Source: Elusimicrobiota bacterium (GTDB taxonomy: Bacteria > Elusimicrobiota > Elusimicrobia > FEN-1173). From it: a stretch of DNA of 64,000 bases. The stretch is taken from the NCBI GenBank assembly GCA_016721625.1, contig JADKHR010000001.1:2046001-2110000 (forward strand). Reading direction: 5' to 3'. The position numbers were made by a program, and so were the translations under genes. A model generated the notes under the pieces. The model worked only from the letters and a program-made list of their open reading frames with translations. It searched no databases and had not been told where the DNA came from. Below, one piece after another: positions 25,978 through 34,903 of this stretch; the stretch's first letter is position 1, and each line of letters opens with the position of its first letter.

Positions 25978-27596
25978 CTCCCCCGTTATCGCCCGCCGAT
26001 CTGGCGGGAAAAAAATGGGACTGGATCGTCGTGTGCACCGGGATCGGCGGGGCCACCCTCGGCCACGCGCTGGCCGCCGCCGGGCGCCGGGTTTTGTTCC
26101 TGGAGATGGGCGAGGACCCCGCGCGCAATCCCCAGGTGTTGACCGGCGACTACTTAGAGTCCCACCGCCTCGACGCGGCGGCGCGCCGCGCCGAAGACTT
26201 TCTCAACGCGGGGCGATTTTCCGGCCGGATTTGGGACGCGACCCGGCGTCGGCCGATCCACCCTCTTCTCGGGAGCGGTGTGGGCGGCTCTTCCGCCCTC
26301 TACGGCATGGTCATGGAACGTTTTTGGCCAGAAGACTTCGAGCCCCGCCGCTGGCATCCCGAGGCTGGGGAGCATCTCCCCGCCCGTTGGCCCATCTCTT
26401 TCTCCGATCTGGAACCGCACTACCGCGCGGCCGAGGCTCTTTACCGGGTTTCCAGCGCGGAGTCCGACCCTCTTCGCTCCGGCCAAAGCTTCGCCTACGC
26501 CGCCGCCCCGGCCCCTTCCAGCCGCCGCCTCGCCGACTCCCTGCGCCAGCGGGGGCTTCATCCCTACGCGCTTCCCCTGGCCCGCACCCCCGGCACTCCC
26601 TGCGGTTATTGTCAAAGTTTCCTGTGCGCGCACGGCTGTAAGAACGACGCCGCTAAAATCTGCATTGAGCCAGCACTCCAACACCACGGCGCCGCTCTCC
26701 TGACCCGCGCCACCGTTACCTCATTTCAAGCTGACGAGGAGCGGGTCACTGGCGTCCAGGTGTCGGCGGGGGACCAGGTTTTGACTTTTCAGGCTGAGAA
26801 TTTCGCCCTGGCGGCCGGGGCCCTCCTCACGCCGGCCCTGCTTCTGAAATCCCGGTCCGCCCGCTGGCCCCAGGGCCTGGCGAATTCCTCCGGTCTGGTG
26901 GGGCGATATCTCATGCGGCACTACATCGACCTGTTTGGATTGCCGTCGTTTTCCCCCGTCTCCCAAACCAAAGAAATCGGTTTGAACGATTTCTATTTGG
27001 GGGACGGAGACAAATATGGCACCGTGGCGGATTTCGGGCCCATGCCGCCACCCGGCATTCTTTTGGAAGATCTTGACCACGACCGCGCGGCCGCCGGCCG
27101 CAGGCCTTTTCCTTCTTCGGTCAGGCCTCTCTTAAAGTGCGGCTTGTCAATGGTTATGGAGAGAATGCGGTTCCTCGCTCTGATTGGCGAAGACCTGCCA
27201 CATCCGGACAACCGCGTGGAACTGGGGGAGAACGGGGTGGACCTGGTGATTCACTCCGCCATAACGGAAAGCGAACGGGCGCGGATCCACCGGATGCGGA
27301 AACGGGTTCGCCGCGCCCTCGGTGGTTGGGTACCGATCTTACCCAACGCCGATAACCTGAAACTTCTGGCCCACGCCTGCGGCACCTGTCGCATGGGAGA
27401 AGATCCTCGACAAAGTGTCGTGAACCCCTTCAATCGGACCCACGACCTGATGAACTTGTTCATTGTGGACGGATCCTTTTTCCCCAGCAGCGGCGGCGTC
27501 AATCCCGCCCTCACCATCGCCGCCAACGCGCTCCGGGTGGCCGACGCACGGGAACTCGCCGGGGACTCCCATCGGTTTCAAATTCCTCCATTTTAA
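25974..27596 (+). CDS. GMC-family FAD-dependent oxidoreductase
   Basis: The 540-residue product has an N-terminal FAD site (WIVVCTGIGGATLGHALAAA, about residues 17-36, followed by FLEMG), the GMC-type LLGSGVGGSSALYGMV, a Cys-rich insertion (CGYCQSFLCAHGCKNDAA) as in cholesterol-oxidase-like and long-chain-alcohol-oxidase-like members, and the GMC C-terminal domain with HACGTCRMG and VDGSFFPSSGGVNPALTIAA. The first glycine motif reads CTGIGGA rather than the common GxGxxG, with Cys and Thr at its start. It oxidises an alcohol or sterol-like substrate not identifiable here. The start is GTG 25974, overlapping the tail of the broken SDR gene. Confidence 0.8.
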   Translation: MTPPLSPADLAGKKWDWIVVCTGIGGATLGHALAAAGRRVLFLEMGEDPARNPQVLTGDYLESHRLDAAARRAEDFLNAGRFSGRIWDATRRRPIHPLLGSGVGGSSALYGMVMERFWPEDFEPRRWHPEAGEHLPARWPISFSDLEPHYRAAEALYRVSSAESDPLRSGQSFAYAAAPAPSSRRLADSLRQRGLHPYALPLARTPGTPCGYCQSFLCAHGCKNDAAKICIEPALQHHGAALLTRATVTSFQADEERVTGVQVSAGDQVLTFQAENFALAAGALLTPALLLKSRSARWPQGLANSSGLVGRYLMRHYIDLFGLPSFSPVSQTKEIGLNDFYLGDGDKYGTVADFGPMPPPGILLEDLDHDRAAAGRRPFPSSVRPLLKCGLSMVMERMRFLALIGEDLPHPDNRVELGENGVDLVIHSAITESERARIHRMRKRVRRALGGWVPILPNADNLKLLAHACGTCRMGEDPRQSVVNPFNRTHDLMNLFIVDGSFFPSSGGVNPALTIAANALRVADARELAGDSHRFQIPPF

Positions 27597-27668
27597 CTGG
27601 ACTCACCTGAACGCCGCCGGACGGGTATGGTCCACCTGGTAGGGCCCCATATTAGACCCACACTCCAT

Positions 27669-27697
27669 TTGACCCACCGCCCGGAAACGGGTAAAAT
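27669..27697 (+). promoter_or_regulatory. Promoter of the argG-argH block
   Basis: TTGACC (27669-27674), a 17-base spacer and TAAAAT (27692-27697). The leader would be about 50 bases, ending in a good ribosome site (CAGGAGAA) before GTG 27755. No arginine-repressor-type box was recognised. Confidence 0.7.
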
Positions 27698-27754
27698 CTG
27701 ACCATCGCCTGTTTGTTTTTAGTCCGATAAATCAACTGTTTTCAGGAGAAACCC

Positions 27755-28963
27755 GTGAAGTCCTATTCCCGTGTGGTGGTGGCCTATTCCGGAGGGTTGG
27801 ATACTTCGGTCATGTTGCGATGGATCAAGGAGCGGTATCGGTGCGAGGTGATTGCCGCCTGCGTGGACGTGGGGCAGGCGGAAGATTATCCAAAACTGAA
27901 GGCCCGGGCTCTGGCCACCGGAGCTTCCAAGGCCTATGTGATCGACGCGCGGAAAGAGTTCGTGGAGGATTTTATTTGGCCCACGCTCAAGGCCCAGGCG
28001 CTTTACGAGGGGAGGTACCTTCTGGGGACCTCCATCGCGCGGCCCATCATCGCCGAGAAAGTGGCGGAGATCGCGCGGAAAGAAAAAGCCGACGCCGTCT
28101 CCCACGGGTCCACCGGCAAGGGCAACGACCAGGTGCGGTTTGAGTTGACCTTCAAAGCCGTGGCGCCGGAACTTGGAATTTTGGCGCCTTGGCGGGAATG
28201 GGAATTCAAAGGGCGGGAGGACGAAATCCGCTACGCCCAAGAACACAAGATCCCCGTGACCGTCACCAAGAAGAAACCCTATTCTTCCGACGCCAATTTG
28301 TGGCACATTTCCTACGAAGGCGGCGTGCTGGAAGACCCGAACCATCCGTACAAAGACGACATGTTCGAGCTCACCGTCTCGCCGGAGAAGGCGCCCAACC
28401 GGCCGGAATACGTGACGATCCGTTTCGAGAAGGGTATCCCCGTTGCTGTGAACGGAAAAGTACTGGGGCCGGTGACCCTGGTTCAATCCTTGAACCGCAT
28501 CGCCGGTCGGAACGGCGTGGGTCGGGTGGACATCGTGGAGAACCGCTTGGTGGGCATGAAGTCCCGCGGGGTGTATGAGGCGCCGGCGGCGACGATTCTC
28601 TACGCCGCCCATCGGGAACTGGAATCTCTGGTGTTGGACCGGGAGACCGCCCACGCCAAGGAATTGATCGGTCCCCGCTACGCGGAACTGGTTTACTTCG
28701 GCCAATGGCACGCGCCGCTTCGCCGGGCCTTGGACGCGTTTGTGAACGAGACGCAAAAGGTCGTCACGGGCGTGGTTCGGCTTAAACTGTACAAGGGGAA
28801 TATCGTCGTCCAGGGGCGCACGTCGCCCCATTCGCTCTACTGGCAAAAGCTGGCCAGTTTTGAGGCGGAGGACATCTACGACCAGAAGGATGCGGAAGGG
28901 TTTATCAACCTCTTCGGTCTCCCCATCAAAGTGGCCGCCCTTCTGCGCAAGGCCCGCCGGTAG
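27755..28963 (+). CDS. argG: Argininosuccinate synthase
   Basis: The 402-residue cytoplasmic enzyme joins citrulline and aspartate with ATP in arginine synthesis. The ATP pyrophosphatase loop is VVAYSGGLDTSVML (residues 8-21). Other family stretches are GTSIARPIIAEK, SHGSTGKGNDQVRFEL, KKPYSSDANLWHISYEGG, GRNGVGRVDIVENRLVG and YEAPAATILY. Length fits the family (about 400). GTG 27755 is preceded by CAGGAGAA. argH follows after 47 bases, so the two enzymes that turn citrulline into arginine are together at the head of the long block that ends with glmM. Confidence 0.96.
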   Translation: MKSYSRVVVAYSGGLDTSVMLRWIKERYRCEVIAACVDVGQAEDYPKLKARALATGASKAYVIDARKEFVEDFIWPTLKAQALYEGRYLLGTSIARPIIAEKVAEIARKEKADAVSHGSTGKGNDQVRFELTFKAVAPELGILAPWREWEFKGREDEIRYAQEHKIPVTVTKKKPYSSDANLWHISYEGGVLEDPNHPYKDDMFELTVSPEKAPNRPEYVTIRFEKGIPVAVNGKVLGPVTLVQSLNRIAGRNGVGRVDIVENRLVGMKSRGVYEAPAATILYAAHRELESLVLDRETAHAKELIGPRYAELVYFGQWHAPLRRALDAFVNETQKVVTGVVRLKLYKGNIVVQGRTSPHSLYWQKLASFEAEDIYDQKDAEGFINLFGLPIKVAALLRKARR

Positions 28964-29010
28964 GCGGAGTCGCGGGCAAGGGTTCATTTCCTCTCCAAGG
29001 GTCTTAACTT

Positions 29011-30360
29011 GTGAAAAAACATTTCGTCACGCCTTCTGAATTCGTCGCGTCCATCGGGTTTGATGGTCGGTTGGCGCCCTACGACCTTGCGGCGTCCATG
29101 GCCCATGTGGAAATGTTGGGGCGGCGGCGGATCCTGCCCCGGGGGGATGTCTCCAAAATCGTCGCCGGGCTGAAACGTTTGCTGGCCCGGGTGCGAAAAG
29201 GCGGCCGACTGCTCGCCGCCGAAGACGTCCATTTCGCTATCGAAAAAAGCCTCTACAAAGAAATCGGGCCCGTGGCGGGGAAAATGCACACGGCGCGGTC
29301 CCGGAACGACCAAACGGTTACCGCCCTCCGTCTCTACCTTCGGGACAAGATCGATGGGATCGACGCCCGTTTGAAAAGTTTGATCGAGGCGTTCCTCCGA
29401 CAATCGGAGGCAAACGCCTCCGCGGTGATGCCCGGCTATACCCATTTGCAACCGGGCCAACCCATCCTGGTGGCCCACCATCTGCTGGCTTACGGGTGGA
29501 TGTTCCAGCGGGATCGGGAACGGCTGGCGGACGTCCGCCGGCGGGTGAACCAGCTTCCCCTGGGAGCGGCGGCGCTGGCGGGAACGAGCTTCCCCATTGA
29601 TCGCCACGGCGTGGCGAAACGGCTGGGGTTCCAGGGGGTCATCCCCAATTCCATGGACGCCGTGAGCGACCGGGACTTCCTGGTGGAATTCCTGGCCGCG
29701 GCTTCCCTGGTCATGACGCATCTCTCCCGGTTCGCCGAGGAATTGATCCTTTGGTCCAACCCGTCCTTCGGGTTCGTCCGTCTGGACGACAAATTTACCA
29801 CGGGGTCCTCCATCATGCCGCAAAAACGGAACCCCGATATGGCGGAACTTTTGCGGGGAAAAACGGGCCGGGTGTTCGGCGACCTGACGGCGCTGTTGAC
29901 GATCCTCAAAGGCACGCCGCTGGCCTACAACCGGGATTTTCAGGAAGACAAGCCTCCCCTGTTTGACACGGTGGAAACCGTGGAGGCCTGTTTGGACGTG
30001 ACGGTTCCCATGGTCCGGACGATGAGCGTGGACGGGGAGAAAACCCGCGCGGCCTGTGGCCTGGGGTTTCTGCTCGCCACGGAGGTGGCGGACGGATTGG
30101 CGCGTCGGAGTCTTCCGTTCCGGGAAGCCCACGGCGCGGTGGCCCGGGCGGTGCGTTTCGCGGCGGAACGGAAAATCCCGCTGGAAGAAGTTCCGCTTTC
30201 CTTCTGGCGGGAACTCGCGCCCCAGGCCGGCCCCTGGATCCTCCAGGCGCTCTCTTTGGATAAGGCGGTGGACGCCCGCCGGTCCTTCGGTGGAACGGCT
30301 CCCTCGGAAGTCCGGAAGCAGAGGGCCGCGCTCCGACGGATTTTGGGGTCAAAACCGTGA
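29011..30360 (+). CDS. argH: Argininosuccinate lyase
   Basis: The 449-residue enzyme splits argininosuccinate into arginine and fumarate. Fumarase/aspartase superfamily motifs are clear: ARSRNDQTVTALRLYLRD, the PGYTHLQPGQP segment with catalytic His, LPLGAAALAGTSFPIDR, and the signature GSSIMPQKRNPD with the catalytic Ser. The start is GTG 29011. Its stop overlaps the start of a TolC-type gene (GTGA), so an amino-acid gene is translationally coupled to an export gene. Confidence 0.96.
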   Translation: MKKHFVTPSEFVASIGFDGRLAPYDLAASMAHVEMLGRRRILPRGDVSKIVAGLKRLLARVRKGGRLLAAEDVHFAIEKSLYKEIGPVAGKMHTARSRNDQTVTALRLYLRDKIDGIDARLKSLIEAFLRQSEANASAVMPGYTHLQPGQPILVAHHLLAYGWMFQRDRERLADVRRRVNQLPLGAAALAGTSFPIDRHGVAKRLGFQGVIPNSMDAVSDRDFLVEFLAAASLVMTHLSRFAEELILWSNPSFGFVRLDDKFTTGSSIMPQKRNPDMAELLRGKTGRVFGDLTALLTILKGTPLAYNRDFQEDKPPLFDTVETVEACLDVTVPMVRTMSVDGEKTRAACGLGFLLATEVADGLARRSLPFREAHGAVARAVRFAAERKIPLEEVPLSFWRELAPQAGPWILQALSLDKAVDARRSFGGTAPSEVRKQRAALRRILGSKP

Positions 30361-31673
30361 GGGTCTCTGCCTCCAGGTTTGCGTTTTTCACCTGGTGGCT
30401 GGGGCTGGTCGTCTTCGGGACGGCGGGCGTGGCCCGCGCCGCGGGGGACGGAACGCCCGAGCCGGACCGGGTGCTGACGCTGGAGCAAAGCGTTCAAACC
30501 GGTCTCCAAAACAGCCAAGCCCTTCTCTCGGCCCGGGACGATGTGCGGATCGCCCAACAACGCATCGTCGAGGCGAGGTCCCTCTATTTTCCAACGCTGG
30601 CCTTAAACATGAACGCGTCCCGTTACCGCGCCAACGACCCGGTCGTCCTCCCGGGAGATTTCGGGTCCACGGTGTTGGTCCCCTCCAGCGAACCGGAAAA
30701 TTTCTACGCCGGCCGCCTGGGCCTCCGCCAGATGATTTACAACGGCGGCCGCAATCAGATGAACCTCCGCCTGGCGGAAGCGGCTTTGGAACAGGCGCGC
30801 CTGCGGGAAGAGGAGATCCGCGGCCAGGTGACGGCGGATGGGGTGCAGGCGTTCTTCGACGTTTTGTTGGCGCAAAAGCGTTTGGCCCTGACCCAAGAAA
30901 CCGAGCGGACCCTGGCGGCCCGGGCGGAAATCGTGCGGCCGGGCGACGAGTTGGCGCGCGGCACCCTGGACGTCCTCCGGACCCGGCTCCGCCGGGAACG
31001 GGCCGAACGTCGGCGGGAGGAGGAGCGCGCCACTCTCGCGTTCCTCAGCGCCGTGGGCCTCGAGCTCTATACCCGGGTGGGAATGTCCGGAGAGTTGGAA
31101 ACGACTCCGGTGCGGGAACCCCTCCCCAAACTGTTGGCCCGTGCTCAGGAAGTCCGACTCGAAATTCGCGGCACGGAATATCAGAGGGAAATCGACCGAC
31201 TGGCCGTGAACCTGACCGAATCCGAGCGGAACCCCGTGGTGGCCTTCGGCGCCGCCTACGAATTGAACAACGACAGTTTTCCCTTGGACCGGTCCTTCTG
31301 GAACGCGACCTTGAACGTGAACCTGCCGATCTTCGACGGGTTCGCCAGCCGGGCGCGAATCCGCCAGACGCGCTTGCTGGCCGACCAGAGCCGGATCTCC
31401 CGCGCTTCGGTGGAAGACCGCATCAACCGCGAAGTGCGGGAGACCTATGGGGACGTCCTCTTTTGGCAGTCGGAAATCGAGAACCGAAAAGCGGACCTCG
31501 ACCGCATCTCGGACCTCGTGACGCGTTTGGGGGCGGGACGGAACGCGGCGGAGCGGGCCCCCATGCTGTCGGAACTGTTGGCGGCGGAAGAGGCCTATTG
31601 GGAATCCATACACGGCCATCGGGTGGCGCGGGCTCGGCTGGAGAAAGCCGTGGGTTTGCCCCTGGCTCCATGA
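30357..31673 (+). CDS. TolC-family outer-membrane efflux channel, second copy
   Basis: The 438-residue product has a signal peptide (FFTWWLGLVVFGTAGVARAA) and the TolC duplication: LTLEQSVQTGLQNSQALLSARDD with FYAGRLGLRQMIYNGGRNQM in the first half, and a matching pair with LNVNLPIFDGFASRARIRQT in the second. It is distinct from the channel at 18432. It lies within the arginine-lysine block, joined by 4-base overlaps to argH before and the patatin gene after. No inner-membrane pump or adaptor lies nearby, so its partner must be encoded elsewhere. It may have been drawn into the block with the patatin and TPR genes. Confidence 0.85.
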   Translation: MRVSASRFAFFTWWLGLVVFGTAGVARAAGDGTPEPDRVLTLEQSVQTGLQNSQALLSARDDVRIAQQRIVEARSLYFPTLALNMNASRYRANDPVVLPGDFGSTVLVPSSEPENFYAGRLGLRQMIYNGGRNQMNLRLAEAALEQARLREEEIRGQVTADGVQAFFDVLLAQKRLALTQETERTLAARAEIVRPGDELARGTLDVLRTRLRRERAERRREEERATLAFLSAVGLELYTRVGMSGELETTPVREPLPKLLARAQEVRLEIRGTEYQREIDRLAVNLTESERNPVVAFGAAYELNNDSFPLDRSFWNATLNVNLPIFDGFASRARIRQTRLLADQSRISRASVEDRINREVRETYGDVLFWQSEIENRKADLDRISDLVTRLGAGRNAAERAPMLSELLAAEEAYWESIHGHRVARARLEKAVGLPLAP

Positions 31674-32644
31674 ACCGCCGGTCCCTGTTGGCCGGATGGC
31701 TCTCGATCGGGCTGGCTTTTCCCGCCATCGCCGAGGTTCCGGAACCCCGAACGGCCGGGGCGGTCGTCACGGACGCGCTCTGGCTAAAGCTTCGTTCTTT
31801 ACCTCCGGCGAAACGGCCTCGGATCGGCCTGGTTCTGTCCGGGGGAGGCGCCCGCGGGTTGGCCCACATCGGGGTGTTAAAGGTGTTGGAGCGGGAAGGC
31901 GTTCCCGTGGACCTCGTGGTGGGGACCAGCGTCGGAGCGATTGTGGGAGCCCTGTATGCCGCCGGGGTGCGCACCTCCGAAATTGAAGGCATGGCGGCGG
32001 AAGTGGGGTGGGAGCAACTCACCGACCTTTCCTCGGCGCGGGTGGTGCGGCTCCTGGTGTCGGAACGGCTTTTGTCCACGCAAAAGATGGAGAAATACCT
32101 CCAGGCCCGGATCGGCGAGAAAACCTTCGCCGATTTAAAAACCGAGTTCGCCTGTCTGGCCACCGATGTGCGCACGGGCGAAGGGGTCGTTCTCCGGGAA
32201 GGGAGCGTGGCTTTGGCCGCGCGGGCCAGCGCCACCATGCCGGGGATCTTCGAACCCGTGCCCTTCCGCCATCGTCTGTTGATCGATGGAGGAGTCGTGG
32301 ACAACGTTCCCACGGAGGTGGCCCGCCGCCTGGGCGCCGACATTCTCCTTTGCGTTTACGTTCCGGTGGACCTCAGCCGAAACAATGTTTCCAACGTGCT
32401 CACCATGATGACCCAGGTGCTTTACATTCAAGGCCAGGCCATGAGCGAGGACCGCGTCAAACGGGCGGATTTTCTGATCAAGCCGGAGGTCTCCGACATT
32501 TCGGCTTTGGAGTTGTGGCGTTCAAGGGAATGCATGGAGGCCGGACAACGCGCCGCCGAAGCGGCCTGGCCGGAACTCAAGAAACTATTGGTGGAAAAAT
32601 TGTTTGAACGATCTTTGTCGCCGACGCCACCGGTGGCCAAATAA
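31670..32644 (+). CDS. Patatin-like phospholipase, exported
   Basis: The 324-residue product has a signal peptide (LLAGWLSIGLAFPAIAEV). The patatin core follows: oxyanion loop SGGGARGLAHIGVLKVLE (about 57-74), nucleophile elbow GTSVG (85-89, Ser87), and the dyad Asp in LIDGGVVDNVP (Asp206). It would hydrolyse lipid acyl esters. It is closest to RssA/NTE-type bacterial patatins, but these are usually cytoplasmic, so the leader is notable. I start at ATG 31670, overlapping the TolC stop; the long open frame upstream is out of phase with known genes. No C-terminal barrel as in type V PlpD is present. Confidence 0.82.
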   Translation: MNRRSLLAGWLSIGLAFPAIAEVPEPRTAGAVVTDALWLKLRSLPPAKRPRIGLVLSGGGARGLAHIGVLKVLEREGVPVDLVVGTSVGAIVGALYAAGVRTSEIEGMAAEVGWEQLTDLSSARVVRLLVSERLLSTQKMEKYLQARIGEKTFADLKTEFACLATDVRTGEGVVLREGSVALAARASATMPGIFEPVPFRHRLLIDGGVVDNVPTEVARRLGADILLCVYVPVDLSRNNVSNVLTMMTQVLYIQGQAMSEDRVKRADFLIKPEVSDISALELWRSRECMEAGQRAAEAAWPELKKLLVEKLFERSLSPTPPVAK

Positions 32645-32645
32645 C

Positions 32646-33635
32646 GTGGGCGCCCGAAGAGTGTCCGCGCGGGGAGGCGGGGTCGGTTTGTTTCTTTTCG
32701 TCGTTCTTGTCCCCTTTTGGGTTCAAGCGTCGGAACTCTCCCATCGGGAAAGGGAATCTTTGGCGCGGGAGGCGGAGACGGCGTTTCAGGCCGGGCGGTA
32801 CGAGGACGCCCGACAGAAATGGAGCGCCGCCCTGGCCGACGGGGCCTCTCGAGCGGAAAAACGCCTCTGGATCCCCGCCCTTGGGCGGGCCTATGAAGCG
32901 GAGGGAAACTTCCAGAAGGCGTTGGCTTCTTTTCAGGAAGCCTACGACGCCGCCCCCACGGAAGTCGACCGGATGGTGGATCTGGCTCGGCTCTACGACG
33001 CGGTGGAAATGGACGATCAGGCGATCCGCTTTTATGCCGAAGCCCATCAACGGAACCGCGACCGGCGGGACGTTTCCTTGGCGTTGGCCCGGCTCCACAA
33101 ACAGGGGGGGCGCCTGGCGGAGGCTCGAGGCCTGGCCGACGCCGCCGTGCGGGCCGAACCCCGGGACTTTTCCGCCCAGGAACTTTTGGCCGAGATCGAG
33201 GAAGCCCAGGGAAACCTGGGCGACGCCTCGCGCCGCCGGGAATCCATCGTGTCCCAACGTCCGACGGCGGAGGGCTATATGAAACTCGGCTATCTCTGGG
33301 CCCGGCAGGACGCCTTTGAGCAGGCGGACATCGCCTTCTCCCGCGCGGAACAGGTCGGGATCGCGGGGCCCGAAGCCCATTTTGAGCAAGCCGTACTGGC
33401 CTGGCGGCAGGGAGACCGTCCCCGCGCGGCCCTCTTTATAGAACAGACCGAGAAGATGTCTCCCGGGTATTTTCCCGCTGGTTTTCTCGGGGGTCTGCTG
33501 GCGTTGGAGGCGGGGGATACTTCGCGCGCCGAGGCTCGCCTCGACCCCATGGTGGCGCCGGACGCCGAAGCCCGGAAGTGGCGGGATATTTTGGAGGTGG
33601 GGATCGTCGGGTACACCGCGGGAGGAAACCCTTGA
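32646..33635 (+). CDS. Exported TPR-repeat protein
   Basis: The 329-residue product begins at GTG 32646, one base after the patatin stop, and has a signal peptide (GVGLFLFVVLVPFWVQA, then SELSHRE). The mature part is alpha-helical with repeated TPR-like units: AETAFQAGRYEDARQKWSAA, LGRAYEAEGNFQKALASFQE, LARLYDAVEMDDQAIRFYAE and three or four weaker ones. It should be a periplasmic scaffold. It follows the TolC and patatin genes and its stop overlaps the TTG start of lysA. Function and partners are unknown; the three exported products may work together. Confidence 0.72.
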   Translation: MGARRVSARGGGVGLFLFVVLVPFWVQASELSHRERESLAREAETAFQAGRYEDARQKWSAALADGASRAEKRLWIPALGRAYEAEGNFQKALASFQEAYDAAPTEVDRMVDLARLYDAVEMDDQAIRFYAEAHQRNRDRRDVSLALARLHKQGGRLAEARGLADAAVRAEPRDFSAQELLAEIEEAQGNLGDASRRRESIVSQRPTAEGYMKLGYLWARQDAFEQADIAFSRAEQVGIAGPEAHFEQAVLAWRQGDRPRAALFIEQTEKMSPGYFPAGFLGGLLALEAGDTSRAEARLDPMVAPDAEARKWRDILEVGIVGYTAGGNP

Positions 33636-34903
33636 AAGAAAAACCGTACAGCACGTTTCGTTACCGAAACGGCGATCTTTACGTGGAAGACGTGAAACTT
33701 TCCGCTTTGGCCCGCCGGTTCGGGACGCCGCTTTACGTGTATTCAGGAAGCAAGATCCGCTCCCAGTTCGAGGCTTTTGATCGGGCTTTCGCCGCGCACC
33801 CCCACACGGTGTGCTACGCCATGAAAGCCAACGGAAACCTGTCGGTGATCCGTCTTTTGGCCCAGGCCGGGGCGGGGGCGGACATTGTTTCCGGGGGGGA
33901 ACTGTTCCGTGCGCTGAAGGCCGGCGTGGCCCCCCACCGCATCGTTTTTTCGGGGGTCGGGAAAACGAACGAGGAGATGATCTCCGCGCTCAAAGCCGGG
34001 ATTTTGATGTTCAACGTGGAATCTTCCGAAGAGATGGACGCCTTGGCCCGCGCGGCCCGGCGGTTCGGTAAGCCCGCCCCGATGTCCATCCGGGTGAACC
34101 CCAACATCGTGGTGGACACGCACCACCACATCACCACCGGCAAGGCCGAAAACAAGTTCGGTGTCATGATCGCGCATGCCGAGGCGCTCTACCGGCGGGC
34201 CGCCAAAAACCCTTGGCTCCGGGTGACGGGGATCCAGGCCCACATCGGGTCCCAGCTCCTGGACGTGCGGCCTTACCGGGAAACGTTGGAAAAACTCCTC
34301 CACCTGGTGGACCGGCTGGAACGGGCGGGGATTTCCCTGCGCGTTCTGGACATCGGCGGTGGCCTCGGTGTGTCCTATGCCAACGAGCGCTCCCCCCGCC
34401 CCGCCCGGTTGGCGGAACAGCTTTTACCCCTTCTCCGGGGGAGGAAGCTTCATCTGCTTTTCGAGCCCGGCCGGTTCCTGGTGGCCGAGTCGGGCTGTTT
34501 GCTGACGAAGGTTCTCTATCGAAAGGAGCCCGGGCACAAAAATTTCGTGATCGTCGACGCCGCCATGAACGACCTGGCCCGCCCGGCGCTCTACGACGCG
34601 CACCACCCGCTCTGGCCGCTTCGCCGGGCCCGGGTGGGAACCTATGTGGCGGACGTCGTGGGCCCCATCTGCGAGTCCGGGGATTTTCTGGCGAAAGCCC
34701 GGCGCGTGCCGCGCCCCCGGCCCGGTGACGTCTGGGCCGTGATGGCCGCCGGGGCCTACGGTTTTTCCATGAGTTCCCAGTACAACGCCCGTCCCCGCGC
34801 GGCCGAGGTTTTGGTTCTGGGCCGGAAGGCGTGGGTCGTCCGGGAACGCGAAACGTTCCGGGACTTGGTCCGCGGAGAAATCATTCCGGAGGCGCTCCGA
34901 TGA
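33632..34903 (+). CDS. lysA: Diaminopimelate decarboxylase
   Basis: The 423-residue PLP enzyme turns meso-diaminopimelate into lysine. The PLP lysine lies in VCYAMKANGNLSV (Lys65). Other family stretches are SGGELFRALKAG, HHHITTGKAENKFGV, AHIGSQLLDVRPY, the phosphate-binding DIGGGLGVSY, FEPGRFLVAESG, and the CESGDFLAK segment with the cross-subunit Cys. TTG 33632 is chosen because GGAGG lies 7 bases upstream; the frame extends upstream inside the TPR gene. The stop overlaps dapF by 4 bases. It stands first in a lysA-dapF-dapA-dapB run. Confidence 0.93.
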   Translation: MKEKPYSTFRYRNGDLYVEDVKLSALARRFGTPLYVYSGSKIRSQFEAFDRAFAAHPHTVCYAMKANGNLSVIRLLAQAGAGADIVSGGELFRALKAGVAPHRIVFSGVGKTNEEMISALKAGILMFNVESSEEMDALARAARRFGKPAPMSIRVNPNIVVDTHHHITTGKAENKFGVMIAHAEALYRRAAKNPWLRVTGIQAHIGSQLLDVRPYRETLEKLLHLVDRLERAGISLRVLDIGGGLGVSYANERSPRPARLAEQLLPLLRGRKLHLLFEPGRFLVAESGCLLTKVLYRKEPGHKNFVIVDAAMNDLARPALYDAHHPLWPLRRARVGTYVADVVGPICESGDFLAKARRVPRPRPGDVWAVMAAGAYGFSMSSQYNARPRAAEVLVLGRKAWVVRERETFRDLVRGEIIPEALR

